Shown here: piece after piece, positions 35,114 to 48,240 of the stretch | Layout of the letters: the number at the start of each line of letters is the position of its first letter | How positions within the stretch are numbered: the first letter of the stretch is position 1 | Assembly: GCA_029582155.1 (NCBI GenBank) | Contig: CM055905.1 | Coordinates: 6,760,062-6,824,061 of the forward strand | Reading direction: 5' to 3' | Origin: Panopea generosa | Taxonomy: Eukaryota > Mollusca > Bivalvia > Adapedonta > Hiatellidae | DNA: 64,000 bases | The notes under the pieces: generated by a model | Seen by the model: the letters and a program-made list of their open reading frames with translations, nothing else | Databases searched by the model: none | What the model was told of the DNA's origin: nothing | Translations under genes and position numbers: made by a program

Positions 35114-36075
35114 ATGAATGAATGGTGTTTTATGGCACGTCGACACATAAATAGGTCATTTTGTGCGCGCAAAGATTAATGGACGTGATGATGACAAAAA
35201 TATATTAAATAAATATGGTTAAACATTTATTAAAACTATTTACAAATAAATAAATGAAAAAAACAACAACCAACAAATAAGTGAACAAGGTCAATAATAT
35301 AATAATTGTATTAAAAATGATTAAAAAGCTTAACCTCTTTAAGGAAACCAAATATATGTGAAACATCAATTTGATCAAATAATTCATTCATACTGTCGAC
35401 TCTGTAGTACTTTTCTCGCATTGGAGAAAAGTCCACACAGCCGACCAGTATGTGCTTCACAGAAAGCGGTGCAAAACAGGGCACACACTCTGGAACAGGT
35501 TCACGTTTTAAAAGATATGAATGGGCACAGTGCGTATGCCCAATTCTACATCGAGCTAATACAACTTCTCGACGAACACACACCTATTGCTAGGATGCCA
35601 TTCGCCAAGTTTTGGTTTTATAACATGTAATTTGTTATTTATAGCAAGATCCCAAGAGGAATGCCATGAACTAAAAATATATTTATTAATATTAGATTTA
35701 ATATCTGTAAAAGTCAGTTTAAAAGTAATAATATTCAAGCCAAAGGCCGCTTTCGCAGCCTTATCAGCTTTATCGTTTCCTCGAATTCCTGTATGGCTTG
35801 GAAGCCAGCAGAATACAACAGATTATCGTTACATAGTACATTGTATTTATTCAAAAGTTGAAGAACAAGAGGATTGTCATCATCTTTCATGCCATCTATG
35901 GCTTGAAGAGATGAAAGTGAATCAGAAAATATAATAAACTGTTTTTTTTTCTCAGAAGCATTAATGTAGTCCAATGCCAAATCAATGGCTTTGTATTCAG
36001 CTGAAAAGGTGGAGGCTCCGTTTGGTAATCGTCTCTTTGAGGTGTGCTGTCCTGTAACAGTAGCTGGCATCTTGC
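35114..36075 (-). mobile_element. 5'-truncated LINE (I-group-like), RNase H and 3' end
   Basis: Reading minus: the RNase H domain at 36070-35735 with STFSAEYKAIDLALDYI and FSDSLSSLQAI, then the C-terminal zinc-knuckle-like region RIGHTHCAHSYLL and CVPCFAPLSVKHILVGC at 35583-35311. There is a frame break near 35740. The 3' UTR (ending about 35114 in CATT repeats) is shared with the element at 52410. Everything upstream of the RNase H is lost. Confidence 0.8.
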
Positions 36076-36600
36076 GGATTGTTTAGTGTTTTACAAAGAC
36101 AACTTGTCGGGCAATCTGATAAATCGCGTCACTATAAACAAAGCGATCATCCTGCCTAGAACAACTGACAGTCACGCAACTCTAGAACATAGAAACAAAA
36201 TAATATTTGCTGTCAAAAATAAGTACATGTTAATTGATAATGTTATGAAGCAAAAAGATCTGTGTGACACTGTAATTTTTTATGAAGATTCACATTTAGA
36301 TAAACCTTTTGACATGCAAAAGTCGAGATATTTTGATTAGCGTCAGGTTTCATGTCCCGTAGACTTGATAAAATTTAGTCCTGGAGGGGAGACTGTTACT
36401 ACCTACTGTATTGTAAAAGTTAATAACAGTAGGTCAGAGGCTCAAATTTTAACTGATAGGGCAAGAAATAGACAAAAGTTCGCATTTGAATGTTTGTTAT
36501 AGTAGAGCACAAAAAAGGTATTTAAGGAAAAGCTTAATAATATTGGTTAATAGTTAATAGTTAAACAATCAGTTGCATATTTCATATACAAGGAGCTGAC
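36076..36600 (+). other. Unrecognised coding-like stretch
   Basis: A plus-strand frame of 98 residues (36044-36340) runs partly into the LINE on its left. Its right part (RTTDSHATLEHRN ... YEDSHLDKPFDM) has coding-like composition, and a second frame from about 36375 (GGETVTTYCIVKVNN) follows. It may be part of the transposon-like gene to its right. No family is recognised. Confidence 0.3.
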
Positions 36601-36601
36601 T

Positions 36602-38595
36602 ATGGACTCCTCAGTAGCTGAACATCCAGTCACTCAGGAAAGACTTAGGCTCATTTTTCTCGGAGAAAAGGGCCTTTTAGCAGATTTAAGAAGGCTTAAC
36701 CCAGGAAGACCAAGTGAGGCATATGATGTTTTCTTTTCACATCTAGGTGCCATTGTTGAAGAAAAGACTGCTGCAGATGAGGTGGCATAATGGCTCTCAT
36801 TAGAAGATCTTATAAATAAAACTGTCGAGAGATGTCCACCTGAAACACCTGTGCCATCAAAGAGTTTGGTAAGGCTCCAGTTCTCTCCAAAAAGACCCTA
36901 TGATCGTACAGCTTTGAACTTCACCGCTAAGCTTGAGGTTCAGCACAAGATTCAAAGACGACAAATACGCTTACCCCACCCAGACCAACATTATTGCGCT
37001 GCCGAGTTGAAATATTTCAAAGAGAAAGCTATTGAGGCTAAAGAAGAAACAATTTTAGTCTTTTGTGATCTGCTATCCAGGTGTTGTAAGACTTTACTTT
37101 TTTTGTATTTACTTTTTGCAATTTGGTATCGTCTAAGTCCGGAAATTTCTCTCTCAAGTGCCGCTCTAATATATCTATTTCAAGATCACTTACTGGGTCT
37201 ACTGCTTCTATTGGTTCTGTTTTTAGCTTAAGGCTTGTGAATATATTCCTCACCACGGCTTGTACTGGTTCTACGAGTCCAGAATACTTTAAGGTCTGGA
37301 CTTCTGGTAGCTTTAGTCTGATGTCTGCCATGCTTCCGCACTTCTTAAGCTCTGTCTCTAACAAATCATTCCCCTTTTCCCTTTCCAAGGCACTGTTCAG
37401 GCCCAATGTTTAATATAAACATTACCCTTTCAGCAGGGTTGGTCCAGCTGTGACCAGGCGCACATCTTGCGTGAATTAGCATTTCCAGATTTAGTTCCAA
37501 AAATAAACTTATTGATGAACATTTGACAGCCTCAAGAGTGTTCCTCTGATCTATCCCCCAATCTGTGACTTCATCATTATCTTTTTCTGGTCTTTTTTTT
37601 TTCAATACTTTTGCTAGGACAACAGCATGCCGAAAAGGACTAGACTGTTGAAATACTGAATCATTTATTACAGTAAAAACTTTACATTTAACAAAGGATT
37701 TATCCACATTCTCGGATATACAGCATTTTAGTGTCACGGATGGAGTCAATGACATCTTTGTTATATTGTGATCCATAGCACACATGGTAGAGATAAGGCC
37801 AAAGTGCCTAGTGGAAGAACCAGGAGCTCCTGTGTCAACTGGGTTAAGAGGTAAGAAACCCATTGCAATTATTTCTATGGATGATTTCAACCCAGACAAT
37901 TACAAGAAATATGAGGCAGTAAAACATGAGGAAACCACAGAAGCACGGCCTTCTTCGAAAAATATTTCTGAACAAAAACGGAGCACCTTGAAACAAAAAA
38001 AAAGCATAAAGATAAACACAATGAACCTCTGACGGAACAACCTGGCATGTTTGCAGTTGATACAACAAATGCAACTGATAATCCTGTAGAAATGGAAGAT
38101 AATGCTGACCGGTTGGTAAATGAAGTCGCTGAACAGCCAGTATTTGGAAAGTATGGTATTTGTACAACTCAAAATGCACGGACAGTGGCCACTTGTATTG
38201 AGTGCAGGAAGTCACGAGTATTGTACTGCAAACATCGTCTGTCTGAACGCCAACAGTTCTCTCTGATTACCTTGCTCAGCGCTTTTTGACTACACTTGCG
38301 GTGCACCAATCACCCCACCAAAACATTACCTTCATGGAAAAGTAAAGACTCGTGCAAGCTTACTTGTCCGTCTTTGATTGAAATTCCGTATTATGGAAGC
38401 AACATTGGTAGGAAAGACATGTGTTCTTACTGTGGCATTCAGCAGGGTATCATTTGTCCAGAATTAAAGAGAAAGTACAAATCTGTATTGCCCTTGTGTG
38501 ATGACTGTAAAGAGAAAGGTATCTCACCTTGTGACTGTCTATTTATTCCAGCAAGCATGTTTAATACTATCAGATTTTTCTGTGTTCTGGCGTAA
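36602..38595 (+). pseudogene. Scrambled multi-copy transposon-like gene
   Basis: Three plus-strand parts flank one minus-strand part. (A) 36602-37070, MDSSVAEHPVTQERL ... LQFSPKRPYDRTA ... ETILVFCD, with an in-frame stop at 36788. (C, minus) 37792-37070, MDHNITKMSLTPSVTLK ... DQRNTLEAVKC ... HARCAPGHSWTNPAERVM ... SYNTWIADHK. (B+D, plus) 37793 onward, DKAKVP, EPGAPVSTGLRGKKPI, DDFNPDNYKK, then 38047-38595 with two Cys-rich clusters (CIECRKSRVLYCKH; MCSYCGIQQG ... LPLCDDCKEKG). From memory of the family the order should be A-B-C-D, so C is inverted and displaced. The paired DxD-like motifs suggest a nuclease/transposase role, but that is inference. Frameshifts near 37810 and 38030. Confidence 0.65.
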
Positions 38596-38599
38596 CAAT

Positions 38600-39650
38600 T
38601 AATATAAAATTTTAAGATGATGGTTCTGTCATGATGTTTATTTGGTATTTTCAAAGTATTGAGCTTTAAAAGAAAAATACATTGTCATAAATATTGCTTT
38701 ATTACAAATACAATGTACATGTATAACATAGACATGTTTGTTCCAATATTCAACGGCTGCTCTTTTATTTTGTCAAACTTTATAATTATTTAACATCCGT
38801 TCACATTTACTTCAAACATCTCCTCCTAAACCAATTAATGGAAGTTGATATTTGGAATGAATGTTCCTTGGAAGCTCCTCTACCAAAGGTGTTCAAAGAA
38901 TTTAATTTGATTTCATGATATTGTTCAGTTGTCGGATCCCAACATTGTGAAGCTTGATGATAATCTTGCTCATACATCCAAAATTACAGTTTAAAAAATG
39001 TAGAAAGCAAAAGTTAAAATCTTTCAGCCACATTGTTCAAAGCTCAAATGATGGCCAGTGACTAGTCTTCACAGAAAGCACATTCCACATGACTGGTATT
39101 ACAGATTTTCCACCATATTGCTCATTTTTGGTCTAGCTGTTTGCAGCTGCACATCGAAAAATTCTACAGTTTAAATGTCAGATCATATAACAACAGACAC
39201 CCAGAACTGTACAATCAAAGATGTTTTAGCTATATTCCTCTTCTTATGGTCTATGTGTTAGAGATATCCAATTCATCTATTCATACTACATGTCCAGTTT
39301 AGCCAAAATAAAATAATTTTAAAAAATAAAATATTTTTCCTACCTACCTACCCTATTTTTTTTTTCAGCATGTTACCAGAACCAAAGTATTATTTTGTTT
39401 TGGCCTAATAGACACTAAGTATTGTAAATCGCCAAAAAATTGTTTAATGCAAAAGATGACACGTTCTTTTTAGTTACATTTAGATCCGTCTCTATTTATA
39501 AAATAAGTGTTGACAAGCTGTCTCAGATTTTACATTAAAACTGTCCTTGGGAAAATCTTACAGCATTAGTTAATGCTGATAATGCCATGGTTAGTATATA
39601 ACAGAACAAGATTTGTCAGACGACAACAAAGCTAGCCTATGGAATAAAAC
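38600..39650. other. Intergenic stretch, nothing recognised
   Basis: AT-rich sequence with no convincing reading frame or repeat. Confidence 0.6.
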
Positions 39651-39654
39651 TCAT

Positions 39655-39800
39655 CACCCATGCAAAGATTGAGATTGGAGGCAAACACCAAAATTTAAAC
39701 GCAAACGTTTAACATGGGTGTCTACAGGCGACGACGACGCCGGGGTCGTGGCAATAGCTCTCCTAGGACATTCGTCCCGGCGGGCTAACAATTCAACTAT
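39655..39800. repeat. Possible dispersed bivalve-type repeat, GC-rich
   Basis: CGACGACGACGCCGGGGTCG followed by GGCAATAGCTCTCCT ... GGCGGGCTAA is markedly GC-rich against its surroundings. It resembles, by memory, a dispersed short repeat common in bivalve genomes. Ends not defined. Confidence 0.35.
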
Positions 39801-40436
39801 TATGGAACTTTTGTGATGGTCCCAAGACCATGTAAAAGACACGGACATGAAAACCTGACCCGGGAGAGGGAAAAACATGCTAACATGAAGAAGTTTGACT
39901 TCTTATTTGGGTTTTCACTTGGTGAAACGCTGCTCCGTAACGGCGACGTTCTTAGTGCGACCTTTTACGAAATTATCCATATAACCGCGAGGTAATATAT
40001 ATTAGTGATTATGAAAATCAATTAAGACACTTGAGACGCGTATACCTCTAAGTTATAAGTGTATCTTCATGCTGGGCGTGTGTATTTAGGACATGGACTA
40101 GACGGTAATATGCCAATATAATCCCTTTAACACAGTTTTAGAATTCTATGTATAGAACCTGAACCAAAATGATTTGAAATATCCAACTTAACGCAATTGA
40201 AACGAACTCTAAAAGTGATAAGCTGTTTATCAAGGCTGCGTTCATTTCGCGGAACCGTTTAATTTGTTTGATAACAGAAGTGAACTGAACGAAATGTTCG
40301 CTTTAAACGTTTGCTAACAGATTAAACACCTCCGGAACTTTTCACGGGACTTAATGCGAAGTGGAGACAACGCCGAGTAGACCGATTTCCGTTTACTTTT
40401 CTTTCGTTAGCTCACCGTTATAAACAAAGTAAACAT
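39801..40436. other. Intergenic stretch, nothing recognised
   Basis: Short frames only. It may belong to the decayed hAT element to its right, but I see no hAT motif in it. Confidence 0.45.
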
Positions 40437-40610
40437 GATAAACCGTGCAGCCGAGATATTACCAGTTACTTTAGCAGATGCATCAGCACGTGAACGAAAA
40501 TGGTTAAGTGAACATTTGAAACTTTTAAAACTGGTGCTGATTATGCCTACTGCCAATGCTACAAGTGAAAAACCTTTCACTGGTCTCCGTAGAATCAAAA
40601 CCTTTTAAGG
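40437..40610 (+). pseudogene. hAT transposase C-terminal (dimerisation) fragment
   Basis: The plus frame reads AEILPVTLADASARERKW ... LKLVLIMPTANATSEKPFTGLRRIKTF. The IMP-NATSE--F--LRRIKT pattern is diagnostic for the C-terminal dimerisation domain of hAT transposases. The rest of the transposase and the element ends are not visible nearby. Confidence 0.8.
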
Positions 40611-40894
40611 CCAACAATGAAAAGATCGCTTGAATACTGAATAGTCTATTGATCAAATGTACACAAGTGGTATATCGACAATTTTAGTGGACGTTGCATT
40701 AGTTGATTCTGCTTCAAAGGAAAATTTGTGTTGGAAAATACAATTCATGAATGATTTCAATATATTCAAAACATGTCGTTAGATTCTGTTGTAAAATTAG
40801 TGGACGCGCTATATACCTGCTATTGATTCTCTGTAGTTTTGGCAATGTATAGTTTCGTCGGTGAAATTGCCTTCAATGCTCAGTTGCAAAAGAA

Positions 40895-41330
40895 AATATG
40901 CACTCGTGCTGTGATACAAGCAACGAGACGTCGACGCATTGCCCTTACGTACCCTTGAAAACAGCGTTGGTTTGGCAAGTTGTTTCATTCCTGAACAAAA
41001 GCGACGGAAAGATAATGCAAATTGTTGATCTCTTGCCTAAAGGAATTCAGAAGTCGCCTTAAAATTGTATATTTGCTATTACCATTTGCCTTTGCACACG
41101 CTGACGCGGTTACAGGAGATCAACATGACGGTGGACGGTCAGCAGTTCCCTCGCTCACATTAAATCGTTGACGAAGACAAATTAATATATTTCTATGGCA
41201 ATTAAATGCTTTACTTAAGTTTGCCACCAGCAAGCAGTAAGGTACATCCGGATAAATTCGGACAAAGAATAAACTCATACAGCCGTGAAAGTTTGTAGAG
41301 TAATCATCATTCAATGCACTTGACATTGAC
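40895..41330 (-). pseudogene. Small internally deleted Tc1-like relic
   Basis: Minus strand: near 41210-41120, CHRNILICLRQRFN then TADRPPS, resembling the Tc1 DNA-binding region. Near 40960-40900, AMRRRLVACITAR resembles the Tc1 C-terminal 'MRRR...INA.GG'. Only about 150 bp lie between them, so nearly the whole catalytic core is missing. Both matches are short. Confidence 0.4.
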
Positions 41331-43330
41331 TATCAATAACCGCTTACGTTCACGAATATCTCCGTTATTTTGTTATGTCAACGACAAAAGCAATGCAAAA
41401 AACTGATATCGTTGACACTTCTTTGAATGACGTACTACGCAATTTCTTTCCGTTGCATCTTAACTTTAAAACAAGCGGAGATTCTTACGCCGGTATGGCC
41501 ATTCCTTCTCAGCATTAAACATTTGAATTTTAATAATATATTTTATACAGAAATTTAAAGAAATGTCTAAAATACTGAAAAACTGAACTGTCCGAATTAA
41601 ACACACTATTTTTTTTAAGATAGTTAATTGTTATCACGATTACACCAGCACTACTTGTACTATGTCGTTTCTATGATAGTACCATGGAAATAATAAAAAC
41701 AGGTTAAACAACGCTATAACACTTAGTAGCCTATCTCAATAAAAGTATTTCCTAACATAGCCTATATGTATTATCAAACTGATGTATTGACCTAGATATT
41801 AGAAATCTATAGATATATGTGTGTTATTAATATTTAAGTGATTTTAATGGATTTTGCTTAATTAAACGTTAAAACAGGGACATAGATAATACGGACAGTG
41901 TCCTTAAGAGTATTATTAGCATTATTAAATATCAATAAAAAAATAACGTCTGTATGGAATCTTATATCTTTAAAGTTATATTTTACATTTGTAAACCGTA
42001 AATTAATATCATTCAGGTGACCAAGCACAATTCACAACGACATATACATTGACCATCGGAAATACAAGTGATGGTAGCGTCCATTTACATTTATGCAAGT
42101 TAATCAAATTGATGGTGTCATTACAAATGTCATTTTTTGAACACTAGTTCAAAAGTACTTTACAGGACTTTGATCTCTGTCTGGTGTAGGTCGGTGTCTG
42201 ATATCAGCGAAACACTTTCAGTGCTGAAAGCATTCGAATTCAGGTCACTTTCACTTTGAATCCAATTACAGAGTTTAAACGCACCGACTAAATTAAGAAC
42301 TCCATCAACACTTTGTTGGTTGTTTTTTAATGAAAATCCACATGTAATATGTATGTGTTGGAATCTTATCCATGTATTGTCTTTACCAAAGTTGTTAAAA
42401 TAATATTACAAGTGTTTCTCCCCTAACATACGTAAAACTTGATGGAACCTTGAAAATTCTCGGAATTAACTTGCCAATGAGCTCCCTGCTTGGGTGTTAA
42501 CAAATTATCTTGGCTGTTGCAAAACCTAAACAGGCTTGGTACATATCATTCAATGTTACTGCTTGACTTTCGTCTGTTGTATGAAAATTAACAGCCAACC
42601 TGCAATAGAAATAAAATATAAACGGTTATTGGTCTAACGTGCGACACGTCATGTATATAATTTTAGGGCAAATATTTTAAATCCATTATTATTAAAGGTT
42701 AGAATGTGTTTATTTTTGACCAAAACCAGTCAGACATGTCCGTGTTGCCTTAAAAAGCATACATAACATAAAGAGTGTATAAATAAACAACATTCACTAT
42801 TAATTGGATATTTGTAAAATACACTGAGTAGCACACAATGTAGACCCTGATTAAAATGCATGGAAATGTAGGTTTATATAGGATATAACCTGGCTCCTGT
42901 TTTAATAACACATACTTAATTACTTAAATCTAAGAAAAACAGTCAGGTGATCATGATTTTAGATTGGTTCAAGTGAAAATGCATGTCGTTTCATTTTTAT
43001 TGATTAAAAAATAGAAAAGTAACCATTAAAAATTGTTACGGTTTTAAGCTCGACTAATTGTAAAATAGAGGGGCTATTGTACTCGCCCTGGCATTTATAA
43101 GAACTGGTATATTACAATATGATTTTAAGGTAGTGCATATATTGCCTTTAAAGTACAATGAATAACTACTCTTGAAACAGAAGATTATCTAAACTATATC
43201 TTTTATTATATTTTAAACTCTGGCTGTAATCAAATGAAATAGAAAATTCATCAACATGGATATGTATTGGTTTCCAATCCACACTGATGGGACACATCTA
43301 ATATTAAATATTTTATATTTTTATGAAAAT
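41331..43330. other. AT-rich stretch, nothing recognised
   Basis: No convincing frames. If the helicase relic to its right once had a Walker A exon it should lie here, but I could not find one. Confidence 0.5.
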
Positions 43331-43333
43331 AGT

Positions 43334-46300
43334 TAAAAGATCTGAAGTCAAAATGTAACGTGGCTGTGACAGCAACCACTGGGATGGCAAGTTTACAGCT
43401 TGGCTATGCTTCAACACTGCACCATTGGGCTGGTATTGTTGACGGTCGATATACACATCAGAAATTGGCGGAATTACTTGATGGAGATGACCAATTTGCT
43501 AATGCAAAACTGCGTATTGCAGAAACAGAATGTCTAGTCATTCATGAAATAAGCATGCTGTATTTGAAGGTGTTCGATATGGTTGAGGATGTATGCAGAC
43601 ATGTGAAACTAAACAACAGGTTATTTGGAGGAATACAGGTAAACAAAATTGATCTATTTATAGCTTAAATACCACCCAATGAAATAAACCTTGAAGTATA
43701 TTAATTAGGAAGTTGCGATTGACTTCCTGTTTTGGATATCACCAGGTTGATTTGTAGATCAATTAAAAGGAACTATTTTCGTCTCACTTTGTTTTATAAT
43801 ATTTGTCTAAGAATATTTCCATGTTTGTCATTTATAAGATAAAGCCACCATTTATGTACTATTTTCCCTTTCATTTATCTACTAATAACTACTCCTGAAT
43901 ATTGTTAACTCAATAAATTTCTGTTTTTAATAAGGTGTAAACCCACCGTTGATTTTTGTTCTTTATTCAATAATAAATAATAAAAGATTGAAGGTTTGTC
44001 ATTTATAGAGAACCCCAAATGAAAGAAGTGAAACCTACATTTTACTGTTTGTCAACCTCTGCACTATAATAATATGACGAGAAAAGTAGGGGTCATGTGT
44101 CATATTAAGAGATTTTTTTTTCTTCTGCTCAGTGAGTACACTGATGACAAAATGAAAGTAGACTTCTGAAATAATGAATTCATACCCCAATTTCCAAGCA
44201 TCATTTTTTTTTTCTAAATTTACAATTTAAACACGACAATGCTATAAAAATGTTTAAAATACATCAATAATGCCATTTAAATAAAAAAAAAAGAGCATTA
44301 AAATAAGGAAAATGCATTTTTAAAGACGAAACGAGGATTATAAATTTATAACCGCCATTATTGGGATCACTATTGCCAACAGATCATTTAAGTAGTTATT
44401 TCTTATATTGTGCAACTTTACATATTACAGGTTATTGGATGTGGTGATTTCAAACAACTACCACCTGTACCAGATATGGGGATGATGGCAGGTACTGTTT
44501 CGAAAGCAACAGATTTGATTTGACATTCACACATCACATAAATCTGAAAGAAGTAAGATATCCTTTGGTGGTTAGATATATATTATCTTCCGGTCCTATA
44601 ATAAGAATTAAACTCACAGATATTACTCCATTGTAAAAAAAGTTCGGGTTAATTGTTTATTATAATATATGATACATATAATTTTAATAATATTTGCATC
44701 CATCCTGTTCTCACATGTAAAGCATGTCTTTATTATAATTGTTTTCTCATGATCAATTCCACAAACTAGTTTTTGCATCAGGTCCATTTTTAAATGAAAT
44801 TGTTTGTTTGATTTGAAAAGTTAGCATCATTTTTAGTCCATCGAGGCTAGCAGATCATCACTCAACCGAGCCACTTACTAAACTGCTAACTTTCCCCCTT
44901 AAATTGGCAGTGAGAGACGAATGACAATAAAATGCAATGTTGTATATAAATCATAAAGTAGAGCCTTGCTTGGCCGTGATTCAATTTAACTTGACATAAA
45001 ATCTATGTTATATTTGACAATGTATATTCCGAAAATTCTGTGTTATATTTGACAACATGTATATTCCAATTCAGTTGAGCAAATTGTTCTAAAATGGTGT
45101 GTTTTTTTTGTATCTTGTGGTGAGCTTTGGTAAACCCTGTGATCTGGTATTAACCATTCTTATCTGGAGCATTTTTAAGAATGTTAATAAAACCTGCATT
45201 TTAGTTATTTGGCCATTGTAAATATCTCATAATCTCATTTTGGGCCTCATGTTATTATAAATTATTTTAAAACATGTACATACCAATTTTCAGGTGGTAA
45301 GACAACATGAAATTGAACTTAAACAGGCAGTTAATGAGCTATGTGATGGAATGCCATCTGCAGGCACAATAGAGAGTTTTTACAAACCTTAAAGAGGCCT
45401 CTAAATGCACCTAAAGAAGAAATAACAAGGTTGTTCGGCACCAACTTTGGTGCAAGTTATGTCAACCATGAGATGCTCGAAGAGTTTGAAGGAGAGGTCT
45501 TCATATTTAAATCTAAAGATGAAGGTAATAGAACCCACAACAATCCTGCTGTTGAACTGTACTCATTTTAATACTTACTTTTATATATATTAACCTCTAT
45601 TACACTGTACTCCCCTTTAACAGTTATTTCTCTTTTACTGTACTCATATTACTCACATGTAATATGTTCATCTCCATTACACTGTACTCTAGGTACAAGT
45701 ATATCGCAGTTGTAGTATCATTAATATTCACAGTGTTGCTTTAGCAATTTGAAAAACATGTACATAGTTGTTTTAGTATACATGATTGTATGACATATAT
45801 TAAATTCAAAGATAATAATTTAAACAACATTTTAATTGTAATGTTATTATTTCAAAAATATTCTTAAACATTCATTGAAGTCGATCTTACTATCATTCTA
45901 TCATTGCAACATCAAATAAGAATAGAGTTATGGCCTTTTAATTGCAACTTCTTGTCTTCAGGTAATGTCAATTTGCTGCGCAGTACTGTGTCGCCAAAGA
46001 CTTTACTGTTGAAAGAAGGGGCTAAAGTGATTCCTAATTAAAAACATTGGTAAAGAACTGTGTAATGGTATGCAGGGGACTGTTCATTGCTTGGCTAAAG
46101 ACAGCCCTCCAGTCATTACCTTTAATGGAAAACTTGTAAAACTATCTGCTGTTTGTTTTGATATTTTTTATCCGATACAACAAAAGAGTCTGGCTTGTAG
46201 AATCCAGTATCCAGTAATTTTATCTTTTGTCTTAACAGTTCATCGAGCACAAGGACAGACACTGAATAATCTTGAGATTGATTGTTTCTCTTTTTGCTCC

Positions 46301-47640
46301 TGGTCAGATGGGCGTGGCTATTGGGAGAGCAACTAGTACTGCAGGGTTAAGGACTTTAATTTTAACACTACAGCAGTAAACAGAAAACACCCAAGTATTG
46401 TTTATGATTTATATGAAAAACATTTTTTTTCTAATTTTTTTACCAGACTTGTCATGTCACCATATTTTAGAACAATCAAATGTAGACTGTCATCCATCAT
46501 CATATATAAGTAGTGACCAGGAACCTGTTGTGTCTAGAGTTGATGTCATTGACATTGAAGCATTACCAACCATGGAGTCCCCATGGGATATAAGTGGTTT
46601 CCAGATGGAAAATAAATCTGCATCTTTTGTAAGCTGATTTATCTAAAAAGATTTTTAGATCTTCTGCCTTCATACTTCATACATCATGATAACTTTCTGT
46701 ATTTTAATGTTAATAGCATTACCAGTGAAAATTTAAAAAATCCACAGACTTGGATTAGCGCTTATAGTATATTGAATTCATTCATCTTAACGAATGAACA
46801 TAAAGCTTCAATTCAAAACTTGTTTCAAGTTGATAATATAAATAAACTTCAAAATAAACTGTCTACAAAACTCATATTTTGGCTCATGGATAAGGAAATT
46901 GATAAAAAAGCAAAATACATTACAGGAAAACGAAAAGAAGAAATTGAACAAAAGGTAGAAATTAAGAAAGTTAATTATAAACACGTGTTGTCATCTGCTA
47001 GTAAAAGCAAAATCAAATATTTAGCAGGAGCATGTGCGCAAAAAATTGCAAAAAGATTAAAAGAATCTGTTTTAAGGAAACTTGGGCAAAGGAGTAAAAA
47101 GAGCAAAATTGCTAAGAAATTTGACTTCAAGAAACAAGCAATGTTAAAACAATTCCGAATAAATGAGTCAGAAATTGATAAAATTGATGAAACTATGACT
47201 GAGATTGAATTCAAACAAGGCCAATCGAGAGGTCGGACAATTATAAATGATTCTGATTGATTTTTTTTCTGAATTTAAATGCTGTTGTACAGCAGCAATT
47301 AAGTCCAGAAAAAATCCATTTATATTTCGAACAATTACATCAAAACTGTAGATGTGCTGTAGACAATAATGATGAACTTGTGGTTAAATGGATAGCCTTA
47401 TTTGAGATGAGTGGTATCAATGATGATATTGAAGATGAGCTTTTTTTACTTTAATTATGAAATTATTTAGGGACATTACAGAACATTTTATAAGAATAGC
47501 ATTTGTGGAATCCTTAAAGAATTTCAAAATGACTGTACCACGAAAAAAGAAACGGGCCCCTAGAACAAAAATTCAGGCCTTAGGTGAAAGGGGAAATTCA
47601 ACATCAAATGTAAATATTTCTAGGCTCTGAAGAAGCTACA
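43334..47640 (+). pseudogene. Decayed PIF1-like helicase gene with introns
   Basis: Parts in order, with splice-like borders: 43334-43638 (VAVTATTGMASLQL, STLHHWAGIVDGRY, CLVIHEISMLYLKVF, a degraded Walker B with H for D; donor CAG|GTAAAC). 44432-44551 (VIGCGDFKQLPPVPD, helicase motif III; frameshift). 45296-45525 (VVRQHEIELKQAVNELCDG; stop). 45961-46370 (TVHRAQGQTL and, after a one-base shift, QMGVAIGRATSTAGLRT, motifs V/VI). 46447-46637. 46749-47454, a Lys-rich C-terminal domain with YLAGACAQKIAKRLKESV. Stops and frameshifts show it is dead. No Walker A exon. PIF1-like helicases unwind DNA and occur both as cellular genes and in transposons; this multi-copy-like form is probably element-borne. 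Confidence 0.75.
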
Positions 47641-47689
47641 AACTAAAAAAAAAAACAACATATTTTAGAAGTGTCTGAAAATGAAATTT

Positions 47690-48006
47690 TAATTTTTTAT
47701 TGTATTATTGTTTAATAATATATCTGTGCTACATATTTACCATGTCCATTCCGGCGTAAAAAAATCTGTAATAGCTACATGTGATTTTCGCGTTGCATTC
47801 CTGGTCACACCGTGACATATGTTTTGTTAGGTTATTTTACCTATTATAAAATCAATATAAATGAAACCACTTTTATTTAAGACAAAATCATGATGGCTGG
47901 ATGATAAAAACAGCTGAAAAGCACGACTATACATGGTAATTTTAATTTTTTATTGTATTATTGTTTAATAATATCTGTGCTACATATTTACCATGTCAAT
48001 TCCGGG
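47690..48006. repeat. Direct repeat pair of about 65 bp, 253 bp apart
   Basis: TTTAATTTTTTATTGTATTA through CATATTTACCATGTC.ATTCCGG occurs at 47689-47754 and 47942-48005, nearly identical apart from a 2 bp difference in an AT run. The copies flank about 190 bp of unrelated sequence. Confidence 0.85.
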
Positions 48007-48164
48007 CTTATAGAAGGCCGGTGGCTGTACTGAAATTGGTTCCTATGTCTTCTAGATCTGTTTTGAAATTGTTTTGAAACCCCAGTAAAACACATACCGG
48101 ATATCTGCACAGTGTAAACTAAAGTATAGACATGTATTTTGTTTATGTAATAAGACAAGAAAAA

Positions 48165-48240
48165 CATGCGGACTTGAACTCGGGACCTTTCACTTACAGG
48201 ATGGGAGCTCTACCGACAGAGCTAACCAGACTGTTGACAT
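48165..48240 (-). mobile_element. tRNA-like sequence, probably SINE head
   Basis: Minus strand: A-box-like GTTAGCTCTGTCGGTAGAGC, an anticodon-like part CATCCTGTAAGTGAAAGG, and B-box-like GAGTTCAAGTCC. The T-stem does not pair (only one of five pairs), so this is not a working tRNA gene; a tRNA-derived SINE or pseudo-tRNA fits better. Unlike the SINE copies at 7392 and 24001. Confidence 0.55.

Noticed and set aside
37123-37413. Plus-strand 96-residue frame
   Set aside because: It is a shadow of the inverted minus-strand segment of the scrambled transposon-like gene.
48165-48240. Functional tRNA gene
   Set aside because: The A and B boxes are visible, but the T-stem does not pair and no good acceptor stem forms.
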